Assembly (NCBI GenBank): GCA_002401455.1
Contig: NVTE01000008.1
Location: 1,414-65,413 of the forward strand
Direction: 5' to 3'
Length of the DNA stretch: 64,000 bases
DNA from: Alphaproteobacteria bacterium
Lineage (GTDB): Bacteria > Pseudomonadota > Alphaproteobacteria > Sphingomonadales > Emcibacteraceae
The notes under the pieces were generated by a model. That model saw nothing but the letters and a program-made list of their open reading frames with translations. It was not told where the DNA came from and did not search any database. Both the position numbers and the translations under genes were made by a program. The first letter of the stretch is position 1. Every line of letters begins with the position of its first letter. Shown piece after piece: positions 1 through 8,492 of the stretch.

Positions 1-597
1 ATCTGGCATCAGGATGATGATATTCCTGATGTTGACCTGATCGCCCTGCCCGGTGGCTTCTCCTTTGGGGACTATCTGCGCTGCGGCGCCATGGCGGCCC
101 GCTCACCAGTAACCCGTAAAGTCATCGAACATGCGGACCGGGGCGGCAATGTGATCGGCATCTGTAACGGCTTTCAGGTCCTGACCGAAACCGGTTTGCT
201 GCCCGGGGCTCTGATGCGCAATGAAAGCCTGAAATTCGTCTGTAAGGATGTTAAGCTCAAGGTCGAGAATAGCGACACACCGTTCACCAATGCCTACGAT
301 CAGGGACAGGTCATCAATATCCCCCTCGCCCATCATGACGGCAATTATTTCACCGACGATGAGACCCTGAAGATGCTTGAAGACGAAGGCCGGGTTGTCT
401 TCCGTTATGTCGATGATGCGGGGCAGGCGACCAAAACCGCCAACCCCAACGGTTCGCGCAATAACATTGCCGGCATTATCAGTCGGCGCAAGAATATCCT
501 CGGCATGATGCCTCACCCCGAACGGCTGATCGAAACAGCTCAGGGCGGCACAGACGGCCTGGGTTTCTTCAAAAGCATGATCAACGCACTTAAGTAA
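1..597 (+). CDS. purQ: Phosphoribosylformylglycinamidine synthase, glutaminase subunit (5' partial)
   Basis: Class I glutamine amidotransferase subunit of FGAM synthase. It releases ammonia from glutamine for PurL in step 4 of cytoplasmic purine synthesis. The frame is open from base 1, so the true start lies upstream of the window; the first visible residues ([14 protein letters not shown]) lead into the family signature [13 protein letters not shown] at bases 52-90. The nucleophile Cys is in GICNGFQ (codon at 163) and the His-Pro-Glu of the triad is in HPERLIE near base 514. The stop is 9 bases before purL, which fits one transcript. Few bacterial proteins outside PurQ carry this signature, so the call is firm; only the missing N-terminus is unknown. 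Confidence 0.96.
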   Translation: MWHQDDDIPDVDLIALPGGFSFGDYLRCGAMAARSPVTRKVIEHADRGGNVIGICNGFQVLTETGLLPGALMRNESLKFVCKDVKLKVENSDTPFTNAYDQGQVINIPLAHHDGNYFTDDETLKMLEDEGRVVFRYVDDAGQATKTANPNGSRNNIAGIISRRKNILGMMPHPERLIETAQGGTDGLGFFKSMINALK

Positions 598-606
598 GGT
601 ATCCCC

Positions 607-2817
607 ATGACTTGGAATAATAACGTAGAAATTACCGATGCGCTGGTTAAGGAACATGGCCTGAGCGACGATGAATATGCCCTGTGCCTGAAAATCCTGG
701 GCCGGACACCGACCCTGACCGAACTGGGTATCTTCTCTGTGATGTGGAGCGAACATTGTTCCTATAAATCCTCAAAACTCCATTTGAAAACCCTGCCGAC
801 CAAAGCCCCCTGGGTTATCCATGGTCCGGGTGAGAATGCCGGTGTTATCGACATTGGCGACAATCAGGCGATCATCTTTAAGATGGAAAGCCATAATCAC
901 CCGTCCTATATCGAACCGTACCAAGGTGCGGCGACCGGTGTTGGCGGCATCCTGCGTGATGTCTTCACCATGGGCGCCCGTCCCATCGCCAATATGAACG
1001 CCCTGCGCTTTGGCTCCCCTGACCACCCCAAGACCAAACATCTGCTCAGCGGTGTCGTCGACGGCATCGGCGGATACGGCAACTGCGTTGGGGTGCCGAC
1101 GGTTGGCGGCGAAACAAACTTCCATCCGTCTTATGATGGCAATATCCTGGTTAACGCCATGACGGTTGGCCTGGCGGATCAGGATAAGATTTTCCTGTCT
1201 GCGGCCGCTGGTATCGGCAACCCGGTAATCTATGTGGGCTCCAAGACCGGCCGCGATGGCATTCACGGCGCGACCATGGCCTCAGCCGAATTTACCGAGG
1301 ATACCGAAGAAAAACGCCCGACTGTTCAGGTCGGCGATCCCTTCACTGAAAAGCTGCTGATCGAAGCCTGTCTCGAGTTGATGTCCACCGATATGGTTGT
1401 CGCCATTCAGGATATGGGCGCGGCCGGCCTGACGTCATCTTCTGTTGAGATGGCCTCCGGTGGTGGCGTTGGCTTTGCCTTTAACCTTGATATGGTGCCC
1501 CAGCGCGAAGAAGGCATGACGCCCTATGAAATGATGCTGTCCGAAAGTCAGGAACGCATGCTGATCGTTCTGCACCCGGGCCGGGAAGCTGAAGCCAAAG
1601 CGATCTTTGACAAATGGGACCTGGATTTTGCCGTCATTGGCAAGATCACCGATACCGGCAACCTGACCCTGACCTTCAAGGGTGAAGTGGTCGCCGATAT
1701 TCCGACCCAGCCGCTGGCGGATAATTCTCCGGAATATGACCGCCCATGGGTCAAGACAGAACCTAAAGCCGAACTGAAAAGCGCTGATATTGCGGCACCT
1801 GAAGACATGAAACAGGCCCTGCTAACCATGATTGGCTCGCCTAACCTCTGTTCCCGGGACTGGATCTGGCAGCAGTATGACCATCAGGTCATGGCCGACA
1901 CCATTCAGAAACCGGGCGGTGATGCCGCCGTGGTCCGGGTTCACGGCACGGACAAGGCCATTGCCATCACCACCGACTGTACCCCGCGCTATTGTTACGC
2001 TGACCCGGTAGAGGGCGGCAAACAGGCGGTGGCGGAAACCTGGCGTAACCTGACAGCTGTTGGCGCAACGCCACTGGCGATCACCGACTGCCTGAATTTC
2101 GGCAACCCGGAGCGGCCTGAAATCATGGGCCAGTTTGTCGGCTGTATCGAAGGCATGCGCGAAGCCTGTCTGGTTCTGGACTACCCCGTGGTGTCCGGCA
2201 ATGTGTCGCTGTATAATGAAACCAACGGCACCGGCATTCATCCGACCCCAGCCATTGGCGGTGTGGGCATTCTGAACCAATCCCATAAGATGATCACCAT
2301 CGCACCTCAGAACGAAGGTGAAGTCCTGCTGCTGGTCGGTGAAACCAAGGGTCACCTTGGTGCCTCGCTCTATCTGGACGTCCTGGAAGGCCGGGAAGAA
2401 GGCGCACCGCCGCCCGTTGACCTGGCGACAGAGAAGAAAAACGGCGACTTTGTCCGGGCCCAGATTGACGGCGAGCAGATTGCAGCCTGTCATGACATTG
2501 CTGACGGTGGTCTTTATATCGCTCTGGCTGAAATGGTCATGGCCGCTAAAATCGGCATGACGGTCACGGTTGATATGGCTGATATTCCGGCGCACGCCTT
2601 TGCCTTTGGTGAAGATCAAGCGCGGTATATTCTGTCCGTTCCGGCGACAAATGTCGACGGGGTCCTGGCTGCGGCACAAAAATCCGAGGTCACAGTGCAG
2701 AATATCGGCAATACTGGCGGTGATCAGTTGACTTTAAACGCCATCGCCCCCATATCAGTTTCAGAACTGCTCAAGGCACATCAGGGCTGGATGGCAGACT
2801 ATATGAGTATTGATTAA
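607..2817 (+). CDS. purL: Phosphoribosylformylglycinamidine synthase, synthetase subunit
   Basis: ATP-dependent amidation of FGAR to FGAM. At 736 aa this is the small PurL type that works with separate PurS and PurQ, not the roughly 1300-aa fused enzyme. Visible signatures are the N-terminal [12 protein letters not shown] (His50), KMESHNHPS around residue 92, and [11 protein letters not shown] in the first half, with the repeated AIRS-like fold in the second half ([20 protein letters not shown]). The start follows purQ by 9 bases. A bolA-type gene follows 15 bases later. Nothing is odd in length or motifs. Confidence 0.98.
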   Translation: MTWNNNVEITDALVKEHGLSDDEYALCLKILGRTPTLTELGIFSVMWSEHCSYKSSKLHLKTLPTKAPWVIHGPGENAGVIDIGDNQAIIFKMESHNHPSYIEPYQGAATGVGGILRDVFTMGARPIANMNALRFGSPDHPKTKHLLSGVVDGIGGYGNCVGVPTVGGETNFHPSYDGNILVNAMTVGLADQDKIFLSAAAGIGNPVIYVGSKTGRDGIHGATMASAEFTEDTEEKRPTVQVGDPFTEKLLIEACLELMSTDMVVAIQDMGAAGLTSSSVEMASGGGVGFAFNLDMVPQREEGMTPYEMMLSESQERMLIVLHPGREAEAKAIFDKWDLDFAVIGKITDTGNLTLTFKGEVVADIPTQPLADNSPEYDRPWVKTEPKAELKSADIAAPEDMKQALLTMIGSPNLCSRDWIWQQYDHQVMADTIQKPGGDAAVVRVHGTDKAIAITTDCTPRYCYADPVEGGKQAVAETWRNLTAVGATPLAITDCLNFGNPERPEIMGQFVGCIEGMREACLVLDYPVVSGNVSLYNETNGTGIHPTPAIGGVGILNQSHKMITIAPQNEGEVLLLVGETKGHLGASLYLDVLEGREEGAPPPVDLATEKKNGDFVRAQIDGEQIAACHDIADGGLYIALAEMVMAAKIGMTVTVDMADIPAHAFAFGEDQARYILSVPATNVDGVLAAAQKSEVTVQNIGNTGGDQLTLNAIAPISVSELLKAHQGWMADYMSID

Positions 2818-2832
2818 TCAGGAGCCTTAAAA

Positions 2833-3066
2833 ATGGCAATGGAAGCAGCAGAAATTGAGACAATGATCCGGGAGTCCATCCCAGACGCCAAAGTCACCAT
2901 TCAGGACCTTAGGGGCGATGGCGACCATTATTCGGCATTGGTTATTTCTCAAGCCTTTGACGGCATCAGCCGAGTCAAGCAACATCAGATGGTCTATAAG
3001 GCCCTAAAGGGTAAAATGGGCGATGACCTTCATGCCCTGGCCCTTCAGACCTCCGTACCAGAATAA
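2833..3066 (+). CDS. BolA family protein
   Basis: A 77-aa protein of the BolA/IbaG family. Members partner with CGFS monothiol glutaredoxins to bind or transfer [2Fe-2S] clusters. The family core is visible: VVISQAF-like strand (LVISQAFDGISRV), the conserved His in KQHQMVYKAL, and the C-terminal DLHALALQT segment. It has no Cys, so a cluster ligand would come from the His and the partner. The gene sits between purL and a CGFS glutaredoxin, the usual alphaproteobacterial order, which supports a functional BolA-Grx pair. A second in-frame Met two codons in could also start it. Confidence 0.93.
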   Translation: MAMEAAEIETMIRESIPDAKVTIQDLRGDGDHYSALVISQAFDGISRVKQHQMVYKALKGKMGDDLHALALQTSVPE

Positions 3067-3094
3067 ATTCAGAAATTAATTTCAGGAAAAGTAA

Positions 3095-3427
3095 ATGACA
3101 AACCCCGTATTCACCCGTATCGAAGAAGACATCAAGAAAAGCGACGTTGTGCTCTACATGAAGGGCAGCCCCATGTTTCCACAATGTGGTTTCTCCGCCT
3201 CTGTTATCGAAGTGCTGAACCATTTTAAGGTTGATTTTGAAGCCTTTGACGTGCTGCAGGACCCTGCCCTGCGCGATGGCATCAAGGAATACAGCGAATG
3301 GCCGACCATTCCCCAGCTCTATGTCAAAGGCGAATTCGTCGGCGGCTGTGACATCATCCGCGAAATGGCGGCAAATGGTGAACTGATGGGCCTGTTCGAA
3401 CAGAACGACATCAAACCGAAAGCCTAA
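3095..3427 (+). CDS. grxD: Monothiol glutaredoxin (Grx4/GrxD type)
   Basis: A 110-aa single-domain CGFS glutaredoxin. It carries or delivers Fe-S clusters in the cytoplasm rather than reducing disulfides. The active site is PMFPQCGFS with Cys31. The glutathione-binding WPTIPQLYVKGEFVGG motif follows at about residues 69-84. It begins 28 bases after the bolA stop and has a purine-rich ribosome site (AGGAAAAG). A strong terminator follows directly, so purQ-purL-bolA-grxD probably ends here. Confidence 0.96.
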   Translation: MTNPVFTRIEEDIKKSDVVLYMKGSPMFPQCGFSASVIEVLNHFKVDFEAFDVLQDPALRDGIKEYSEWPTIPQLYVKGEFVGGCDIIREMAANGELMGLFEQNDIKPKA

Positions 3428-3443
3428 CCGCTAACGCAATGTT

Positions 3444-3481
3444 AAAACCCCGTCCGGCCTGTTGGCTGACGGGGTTTTTTT
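3444..3481 (+). terminator. Rho-independent terminator after grxD
   Basis: An 11-bp stem (AAAACCCCGTC at 3444-3454 pairing with GACGGGGTTTT at 3468-3478) is followed by an eight-T run. It lies 17 bases after the grxD stop and just before the convergent protease gene. The A run on the left could give a weaker signal for the opposite strand. Confidence 0.9.
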
Positions 3482-3484
3482 ATG

Positions 3485-4357
3485 TCATTTCACCCGGCAA
3501 ACCACTTTGGCAACCGACAGTCTTTTGCGCAGCCTGTTGCCGTCTTCCCTCAAATGCGCGACATCATAGGAGGCGACCTCCCCGGCCCCGCTAAGATCTG
3601 CCCTATAGGGTGTCTGCGCCAACAGGGAGGTGACGGTCTCCGGCAGGGAAGAATAGGACCGGCCGCGTCTGACAGAGCCAGCAATATGGACCCCGACCAG
3701 ATGACCCTGCGCATTGAGCACCGGGCCGCCGCTGATACCGCCCAGGGACAGATTATGATCCGGCTGTCGGACTTTTTCAGCCCACACCAGAACGGATTCT
3801 TTTGTATTGCGCACCCCCCGGGTTTTGATGATCCGGCGACCGATCAGGCGGGAATAGACATTGCCCGGCTCGCCCCGAGGATAACCAAAATGAAAACCTT
3901 CCGAATTATAGCTTAACGCCTGATCTTCGACCTGGAACGGCGGGGCCCCGACGGCAGTCTTCAGAATGCTGACATCTGCGGTTGGATGCTGATAGGTCTC
4001 GATCACCCGGTAACCCTTGCGCGGGCTGATCAGGACCATCAAATCCGTACAGCCGGCAGTCACATGACGCGCCGTGCCCCAGACACCCTGTTCCGACAGC
4101 GAGAAAGCGGTGCCGGTGGAGATGCTGCCCTTGGGTTTTGCCTCAATATCAATAGGGACCATCCGGTCATGGCGGCTTTTCTGCTTCAGCACGCCCTGGC
4201 CTTCAGGCCTCAGCCCCTGTAAGGGTGGCAGGGCCTTCTCAGGTGCCTTGGGCTGATAGCGGATGGGCGGCACGGACCTGGTCCCCTCCTCTGGCAGAGA
4301 AGAGGCAATGGCGGTAAAAATAATGAAGATCGAAAGCCAGAGATAAAACTTGCTCAT
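3485..4357 (-). CDS. Exported trypsin-like serine protease (S1 fold)
   Basis: A 290-aa protein with an N-terminal hydrophobic segment (residues 5-20, signal peptide or anchor), a Pro-rich linker to about residue 75, and one chymotrypsin-fold domain. The triad is readable as His98 in TARHVTAGC, Asp128 in ADVSILK, and Ser209 in GGISGGPVL. No PDZ domain follows, so it is not a DegP/DegQ type. The substrate is unknown and the likely location is the periplasm. It ends close to the grxD terminator and is convergent with it. It starts 17 bases after the stop of the DUF350 gene and may share its transcript. The family assignment is firm; the role is not. Confidence 0.85.
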   Translation of the reverse strand: MSKFYLWLSIFIIFTAIASSLPEEGTRSVPPIRYQPKAPEKALPPLQGLRPEGQGVLKQKSRHDRMVPIDIEAKPKGSISTGTAFSLSEQGVWGTARHVTAGCTDLMVLISPRKGYRVIETYQHPTADVSILKTAVGAPPFQVEDQALSYNSEGFHFGYPRGEPGNVYSRLIGRRIIKTRGVRNTKESVLVWAEKVRQPDHNLSLGGISGGPVLNAQGHLVGVHIAGSVRRGRSYSSLPETVTSLLAQTPYRADLSGAGEVASYDVAHLREDGNRLRKRLSVAKVVCRVK

Positions 4358-4375
4358 GAGCTAGTGTCCTTGAAC

Positions 4376-4789
4376 CTAAACAGCAATCGCCGCCGCATTG
4401 ATCATGGCCACGGAAATTTTCCCGGAAAACAACAGGATCGCCGGCCCGATCTCATCCCGTTCAATCCGACCACGTAGATCATCAATGATGAAATGGGCGG
4501 CGTAAAAGGCGATGACCTGAACCGTTAAGGCCACCAGGCCCCAGATGATAATATCCCAGTGGTTGACACTGCCCGCCAGGCACACCGCCAAGGGAATGGC
4601 CAGCCCGACGATCCCTGCCGACAAAGAGATCGCCGCAGAGACATTGCCCTGCTTAATCATGTCAATTTCACGGAAAGGGGTGATTTTCTCATAGATTATC
4701 ACCGCCAGAACAAACATCGACAAGGTGATCAGAAAATGTAGAATGAATAAAGGAAACCCCGTTAGAAAACTCTCAATCACCGCTGCCAT
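4376..4789 (-). CDS. DUF350 (UPF0719/YjfL-like) inner-membrane protein
   Basis: A 137-aa protein with four predicted membrane helices (starting about residues 10, 50, 75 and 115). Between helices lie the polar stretches typical of the family: EIDMIKQGNVSAAISLSAG, and DDLRGRIERDEIGPAILLFSG. The biochemical role of DUF350 is unknown; members often occur as pairs of helices or next to envelope-stress genes. I start it at the internal ATG at 4789 because AAAGGGTG lies just upstream. The frame also has an ATG at 4816 without a ribosome site. Confidence 0.8.
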   Translation of the reverse strand: MAAVIESFLTGFPLFILHFLITLSMFVLAVIIYEKITPFREIDMIKQGNVSAAISLSAGIVGLAIPLAVCLAGSVNHWDIIIWGLVALTVQVIAFYAAHFIIDDLRGRIERDEIGPAILLFSGKISVAMINAAAIAV

Positions 4790-4875
4790 ATCACACCCTT
4801 TGTCCTGATTATTCATTGGTGCAACTTTAACAGCTTCCCGAAAGAAACCATATTAAAATCATGCCGGGAAAAAAT

Positions 4876-5277
4876 TTAAACGGGATTATAGCCAATGGTG
4901 ACCAGATGTTGGGCAAAGATAAGGTCATGCTTTAAAATCCAGCCCAACAGCTCACTGCGCATTTCAATCAGACAGTCTTCCCAGTCCTTCAGACTTTGGG
5001 CCTGATTTTTAATTTCAATGACCCGGGCCAGAATTTTCTGATGACCAGCCTCATGATCATCTTCACCATACCCAAAGTCAGCCATGATTTTTATTTCGTC
5101 ACCAAAATGCTGTTCTATCCGCTGACAAAACAGGTGCCATGTATGTTGACAGCCGGGGATATCTCCCGCCTCAAAGACATCAACCATGTCATTAAGAATT
5201 CTGACCAAATCCCGATGATCCGCATCAATTTTTTCATGACCGATATGAAAAGCCTTACTCAACTCAAATTTAATCAC
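4876..5277 (-). CDS. Bacteriohemerythrin
   Basis: A 133-aa single-domain hemerythrin that binds O2 (or NO) at a non-heme di-iron centre. The ligand pattern is visible: an early HEKIDADH segment, QRIEQHFGDEIKIM (His/Glu), HEAGHQKIL, and a late KHDLIFAQHL (His...Asp). I place the start at GTG 5277 (VIKFELSKAF), with GGAG 10 bases upstream. The ATG at 5325 lies inside the rpsD terminator and adds 16 residues unlike the family. Acidic and basic residues are mixed and no signal peptide is seen, so it is probably cytosolic. Confidence 0.88.
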   Translation of the reverse strand: MIKFELSKAFHIGHEKIDADHRDLVRILNDMVDVFEAGDIPGCQHTWHLFCQRIEQHFGDEIKIMADFGYGEDDHEAGHQKILARVIEIKNQAQSLKDWEDCLIEMRSELLGWILKHDLIFAQHLVTIGYNPV

Positions 5278-5292
5278 GCGGTATAGTCTCCA

Positions 5293-5330
5293 TAAAAAAA
5301 GCTGCGCGACACATATATGCCGCACAGCTT
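5293..5330 (-). terminator. Rho-independent terminator after rpsD
   Basis: On the minus strand, a GC-rich hairpin (arms 5318-5328 and 5301-5311, loop about ATATAT) is followed by a run of seven T. It lies 47 bases beyond the rpsD stop. The hemerythrin start lies 16 bases past it, so that gene needs readthrough or its own promoter. Confidence 0.85.
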
Positions 5331-5377
5331 AATAGATCATAAAAACACTTCAATGGTAAGAAGGTTTTTAAAAATTC

Positions 5378-5995
5378 TTAACGGGAATAAAATTCCACGA
5401 TCAGGTTTGGTTCCATCTGAACTGGATAAGGAATTTCGTCCAGTGTTGGCATGCGTAGGAAAGTCACTTTCGTGCCGTCATTTTCCAGAGCCAGATATTC
5501 TGGAATATCACGCTCGTTGGAAGCAATGCCCTGAATAACCATAGGGATCTGACGTGATTTCTCACGGATCTCAACCACATCACCAGCTTTAACGCGGTAA
5601 CTTGGGATATTCACTTTCTGGCCGTTGACAGTCACGTGACCGTGGTTGACGAACTGACGGGCAGAGAAGATGGTGGGAACGAATTTTGACCGGTAAACCA
5701 GCGCATCAAGACGACATTCCAGCAGACCAACCAGGAATGCACCTGTATCGCCACGCATTTTGTCGGCGTCTTTATAAACACGCTTGAACTGTTTTTCTGT
5801 AATATCGCCGTAGTAGCCTTTAAGCTTCTGTTTCGCGCGCAACTGAATACCATAGTCAGACAGTTTGCTGCGACGGCTCTGGCCGTGCTGGCCGGGGCCA
5901 TATTCGCGGGAGTTCACTGGGGATTTAGGACGACCCCAGATGTTTTCGCCCATGCGGCGGTCAATTTTATATTTAGCTTGAGTACGTTTAGTCAT
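5378..5995 (-). CDS. rpsD: 30S ribosomal protein S4
   Basis: A 205-aa primary rRNA-binding protein of the small subunit. It nucleates 16S 5'-domain assembly and guards decoding fidelity. The N-terminal [20 protein letters not shown] is of the alphaproteobacterial type without the zinc Cys cluster. The S4 RNA-binding domain runs from about residue 94 ([25 protein letters not shown]). It ends in the usual FYSR. It is a stand-alone gene with its own terminator, as is common in the class, rather than in the alpha operon. Confidence 0.98.
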   Translation of the reverse strand: MTKRTQAKYKIDRRMGENIWGRPKSPVNSREYGPGQHGQSRRSKLSDYGIQLRAKQKLKGYYGDITEKQFKRVYKDADKMRGDTGAFLVGLLECRLDALVYRSKFVPTIFSARQFVNHGHVTVNGQKVNIPSYRVKAGDVVEIREKSRQIPMVIQGIASNERDIPEYLALENDGTKVTFLRMPTLDEIPYPVQMEPNLIVEFYSR

Positions 5996-6149
5996 TTTAT
6001 AGAATCGCTTCTGTTAAATTGTTGATATCAGCGCCGTAAAGAAGGATATGCCCACCTTCACGCAACCCAAGATTTTCACCCGAGTCATTCACGATGGGCG
6101 GAATATAGTGCGCCCGGCCCGAAAGTCAATTGAAAAGGGCGATACGGCC

Positions 6150-6986
6150 CTATTCGTCATCATTTTCTTTGGCATTTTCTTTCGCCTGTGCATCAAGAGC
6201 GGCTTTTTCCGCAATCCAGCCCGGCCCGCCGCCGGTGGCCAGCGCCTTGACCACCCCGCGCAGGGTGCTGACTTCCTCAAGGGTCAGCTCGGACCGCTTG
6301 AAGATATTGCGCAGGTTCCGGGTCATGGTCGAGCGCCGTTGTTCATGGCGGAAATAACCGGCCTCGGTCAGTTCCCGCTCCATATGATCGTACAATCTAT
6401 GAAGGTCTTCTGACGAGGCCGGGGTTGTGTCCAGTTGCGGGGTATATTCCTCCGGCTGATCGGTGCCGGTCTGGAACCACTCATAAGACATCAGGATCAC
6501 CGCCTGGGCCAGGTTGATGGAGGCAAAGGCCGGATTAAGCGGCACGGAGACAATGGCATCGGCCAGCGCCACATCATCATTCTTCAGCCCGGCCTTCTCT
6601 GGCCCGAACAACAGGCCGACCTTCTGGCCACTGTCAGAATAGCCCCGCATGAGGGCGGCACATTTCCGCGGCGTGACCACAGTCTTGATCATATCGCGCC
6701 TACGGGCCGTGGTGGCATAAACATAATTCAGGTCGGCAATCGCCTCGGCCGTGGTGGCATAAACCCGGGCCTTATCCAGCACAATATCAGCCCCGGCGGC
6801 GGCGGGGATCGCGGCCGGATTGGGCCAGCCATCACGCGGTGCCACCAGACGCAGGTCGGTCAGGCCGAAATTATACATGGCCCGGACCGCCTTGCCGATA
6901 TTCTCGCCCAATTGTGCCCCGATCAAAATGATCGCCGGGCCGTCCGGGTGAATGATTTCCTGCTCTGTACTGTTCGTGCCTGCCAC
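6150..6986 (-). CDS. trmJ: tRNA/rRNA 2'-O-methyltransferase, TrmJ/TrmH (SPOUT) family
   Basis: A 278-aa SPOUT methyltransferase. The substrate-defining helices and the knot show IILIGAQLGENIGKAVRAM at the N-terminus, LLFGPEKAGLKNDD in the middle, and PLNPAFASINLAQAVILMSYEW, which together match TrmJ (Cm/Um32 of tRNA). Residues after about 190 form the C-terminal dimer/tRNA extension typical of TrmJ. Translation starts at GTG 6986, preceded by AAAGGAG. It ends about 155 bases before rpsD on the same strand. The exact modified nucleotide is inferred from family only. Confidence 0.88.
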   Translation of the reverse strand: MAGTNSTEQEIIHPDGPAIILIGAQLGENIGKAVRAMYNFGLTDLRLVAPRDGWPNPAAIPAAAGADIVLDKARVYATTAEAIADLNYVYATTARRRDMIKTVVTPRKCAALMRGYSDSGQKVGLLFGPEKAGLKNDDVALADAIVSVPLNPAFASINLAQAVILMSYEWFQTGTDQPEEYTPQLDTTPASSEDLHRLYDHMERELTEAGYFRHEQRRSTMTRNLRNIFKRSELTLEEVSTLRGVVKALATGGGPGWIAEKAALDAQAKENAKENDDE

Positions 6987-7229
6987 TGTGGTCTCCTTTA
7001 AGCCCCGTCTTACAATAGAAACCAGATGATAACAATATCAATGGTGTGCCAAGGGCTGAAAATCGAATGAAGTTGAAAAAGGTGCATTAGAAGAATATAA
7101 TAAATCCACAACCCTCTTGGTTGGGGAATTTATCGGAATTATCTTTGCCCTATCGTTGAGACAAGGTCTTTCCTCATCCTGAATTCCCGCTTCCGCGCCC
7201 CTGCGGACATCACACGTTAGGAGAAAATC

Positions 7230-7439
7230 ATGGCCAATCACGTCTATAAAAAAGTCGAGCTTGTGGGAAGCTCTCCGGACTCCATTGAAGCGGCGATTGA
7301 GAGTGCCGTTCTGATGGCCGGAAAGTCCCTGAAAAACCTTGACTGGTTTGAAGTAATTGATACCCGGGGACAAATCAAAGACGGAAAAGTGGCCCATTAC
7401 CAGGTCGAGATAAAGGTCGGCTTCCGCATTGAGGGTTAG
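7230..7439 (+). CDS. Dodecin family flavin-binding protein
   Basis: A 69-aa beta-alpha-beta2 protein. Dodecins form hollow 12-mers that store or buffer FMN, riboflavin or degradation products. Nearly all family hallmarks are present: YKKVELVGSSPDSIEAAI at the start, the flavin-stacking Trp in NLDWFEV (residue 39), RGQIKDGKVAHYQVE, and the terminal KVGFRIEG. A GGAGAAAATC ribosome site precedes the ATG. It stands alone between trmJ and the accessory region. Confidence 0.93.
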   Translation: MANHVYKKVELVGSSPDSIEAAIESAVLMAGKSLKNLDWFEVIDTRGQIKDGKVAHYQVEIKVGFRIEG

Positions 7440-7487
7440 CCTCCTGTCTGATTAGTCCAAAATAACGCCCTTCCCCTCCTCTCGATT

Positions 7488-7572
7488 GTCACCCTGAATT
7501 CAGTTCAGGGTCCATATCTCCCCCTGCTCAGTTGACGGACAGATGAATGCTGAACCAAGTTTCAACATGACG
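7488..7572. repeat. Dispersed intergenic repeat, copy 1
   Basis: The outer parts match a second copy at 28424-28530: TCACCCTGAA.TCA.TTCAGG.TCCA at one end and GATGCTGAACCAAGTTT (here GAATGCTGAACCAAGTTTC) at the other. The left part is itself a near-palindrome (CCCTGAA...TTCAGGG). The middle differs between copies. It resembles palindromic intergenic repeats common in alphaproteobacteria. Confidence 0.65.
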
Positions 7573-7717
7573 TGTCCGGGGAAGTGGATCATAGATTCGA
7601 GGGGTTGAAAAGTAATTGGTTATCAATGTGGTAAGTGTATACCCGTCCTGATTGGGGACTTTCTAAAAAATTGAAAATTATAAAGCAAATTTAGTTTACC
7701 ATTGTGTCCTTAAGAGG

Positions 7718-7759
7718 CTGCTTTCGACGGTGATCTCGACCGATCGCCACCCTAAGCAG
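7718..7759. repeat. Imperfect palindrome left of the redoxin gene
   Basis: CTGCTTTCGACGGTGATC (from 7718) is imperfectly complementary to GATCGCCACCCTAAGCAG (ending 7759), 13 of 18 positions by eye. Its CTGCTTTCG...GATCTC core resembles the palindrome at 9450-9497 on the other side of the redoxin/LysR pair. Confidence 0.45.
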
Positions 7760-7791
7760 ACGTTTGCGTTCTGACTCTTTTTCCTATTAAA

Positions 7792-8313
7792 TCATTTTTT
7801 CGCGGTTCCCCAATTTAAGACTTTATCAAATGGAATATGATCCCCAATATCTTTGCCATGAAATTCAAAGGCTATATTAAAATCTTCATCAATAAGAAAA
7901 TCCGCCGGGATTCTTGTCATATCACCACTTGGTATTCCGGGTAAAAACCCATTTTTTAAAGCTTTATATAACTTTGACATGGCGTCCATTGAGAATAAAC
8001 CAGATACACTTGAGCTAACTCCATAGAGCTTATACAGATCCTGTTCTGGGTCACAGATTAGCGGGAAGTAGATATCTTGTTTTCCTACGTACTTTGCAGT
8101 GTTCTCTCTATCACTTTGAAAAACCGCTACCACCTGAATATTTAATTTATTAAATTCTTCTTTTCTTTTGATAATTTGATTAACCCTAAGATTACATAAG
8201 GGGCAACCGGAGTAGCGAAAGAAGGCTAACCATATTTTCTTTCCAGTTAAAGAAGATAGTTCAAAGTTATCTCCTGTGTGAAGTGTCGCAGAGAAGTTTG
8301 CAGCTTTTTTCAT
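7792..8313 (-). CDS. Peroxiredoxin-like / AhpC-TSA family protein
   Basis: A 173-aa thioredoxin-fold protein. The motif YSGCPLCN (Cys37, Cys40) stands at the place of the peroxidatic Cys. It is followed by VVAVFQSDRENTAKYV and the strand-loop FPLICDPEQDLYKLYGV, as in AhpC/TSA-like redoxins. It ends with DFLIDEDFNIAFEFHGKDIGDHIPFD. A CxxC-type pair at this place is unlike classic 2-Cys Prx and suggests a thiol reductase or Prx-like enzyme of the PF13911 kind. Base composition is visibly A+T richer than the neighbours. It is divergent from the LysR gene, its likely regulator. Confidence 0.75.
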   Translation of the reverse strand: MKKAANFSATLHTGDNFELSSLTGKKIWLAFFRYSGCPLCNLRVNQIIKRKEEFNKLNIQVVAVFQSDRENTAKYVGKQDIYFPLICDPEQDLYKLYGVSSSVSGLFSMDAMSKLYKALKNGFLPGIPSGDMTRIPADFLIDEDFNIAFEFHGKDIGDHIPFDKVLNWGTAKK

Positions 8314-8492
8314 AATTTTATCCTTAGTTTAAATATGTTAATTTTTAGACACCTCAGATAGCTATTTGTGTCATGGCTATCCAATAACTATTGGTCTTTA
8401 CTTGGGACTTATATAGTGTATTAATTATGCGCCGTAAATAAGCAATAATACATATTATGCATGCATTATTGCACCATCATTAAAGGTAAGAA
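8314..8492. promoter_or_regulatory. Divergent regulatory region with three inverted repeats
   Basis: This region lies between the redoxin gene (-) and the LysR gene (+). Three separate inverted repeats are seen: GATAGC/GCTATC with a 13-base spacer (8357-8381), CCAATA-AC-TATTGG (8381-8394), and GCAATAAT/ATTATTGC with a 15-base spacer (8442-8472). LysR-type regulators typically bind such dyads in the shared intergenic region. Which one is the operator is inference. Confidence 0.6.

Larger units (their letters stand above)
7440..7791. other. 352-base intergenic region holding two repeat elements
   Basis: No plausible gene is seen here. The region holds one copy of the window's dispersed intergenic repeat (7488-7572) and an imperfect palindrome (7718-7759), with A+T-rich unassigned sequence in between. 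Confidence 0.7.

Noticed and set aside
1822-2679. 285-codon open frame on the minus strand
   Set aside because: Antisense to purL; no motif or start signal.
7038-7397. 119-codon open frame on the minus strand over dodecin
   Set aside because: The plus-strand dodecin matches its family from end to end, so the opposite frame is spurious.
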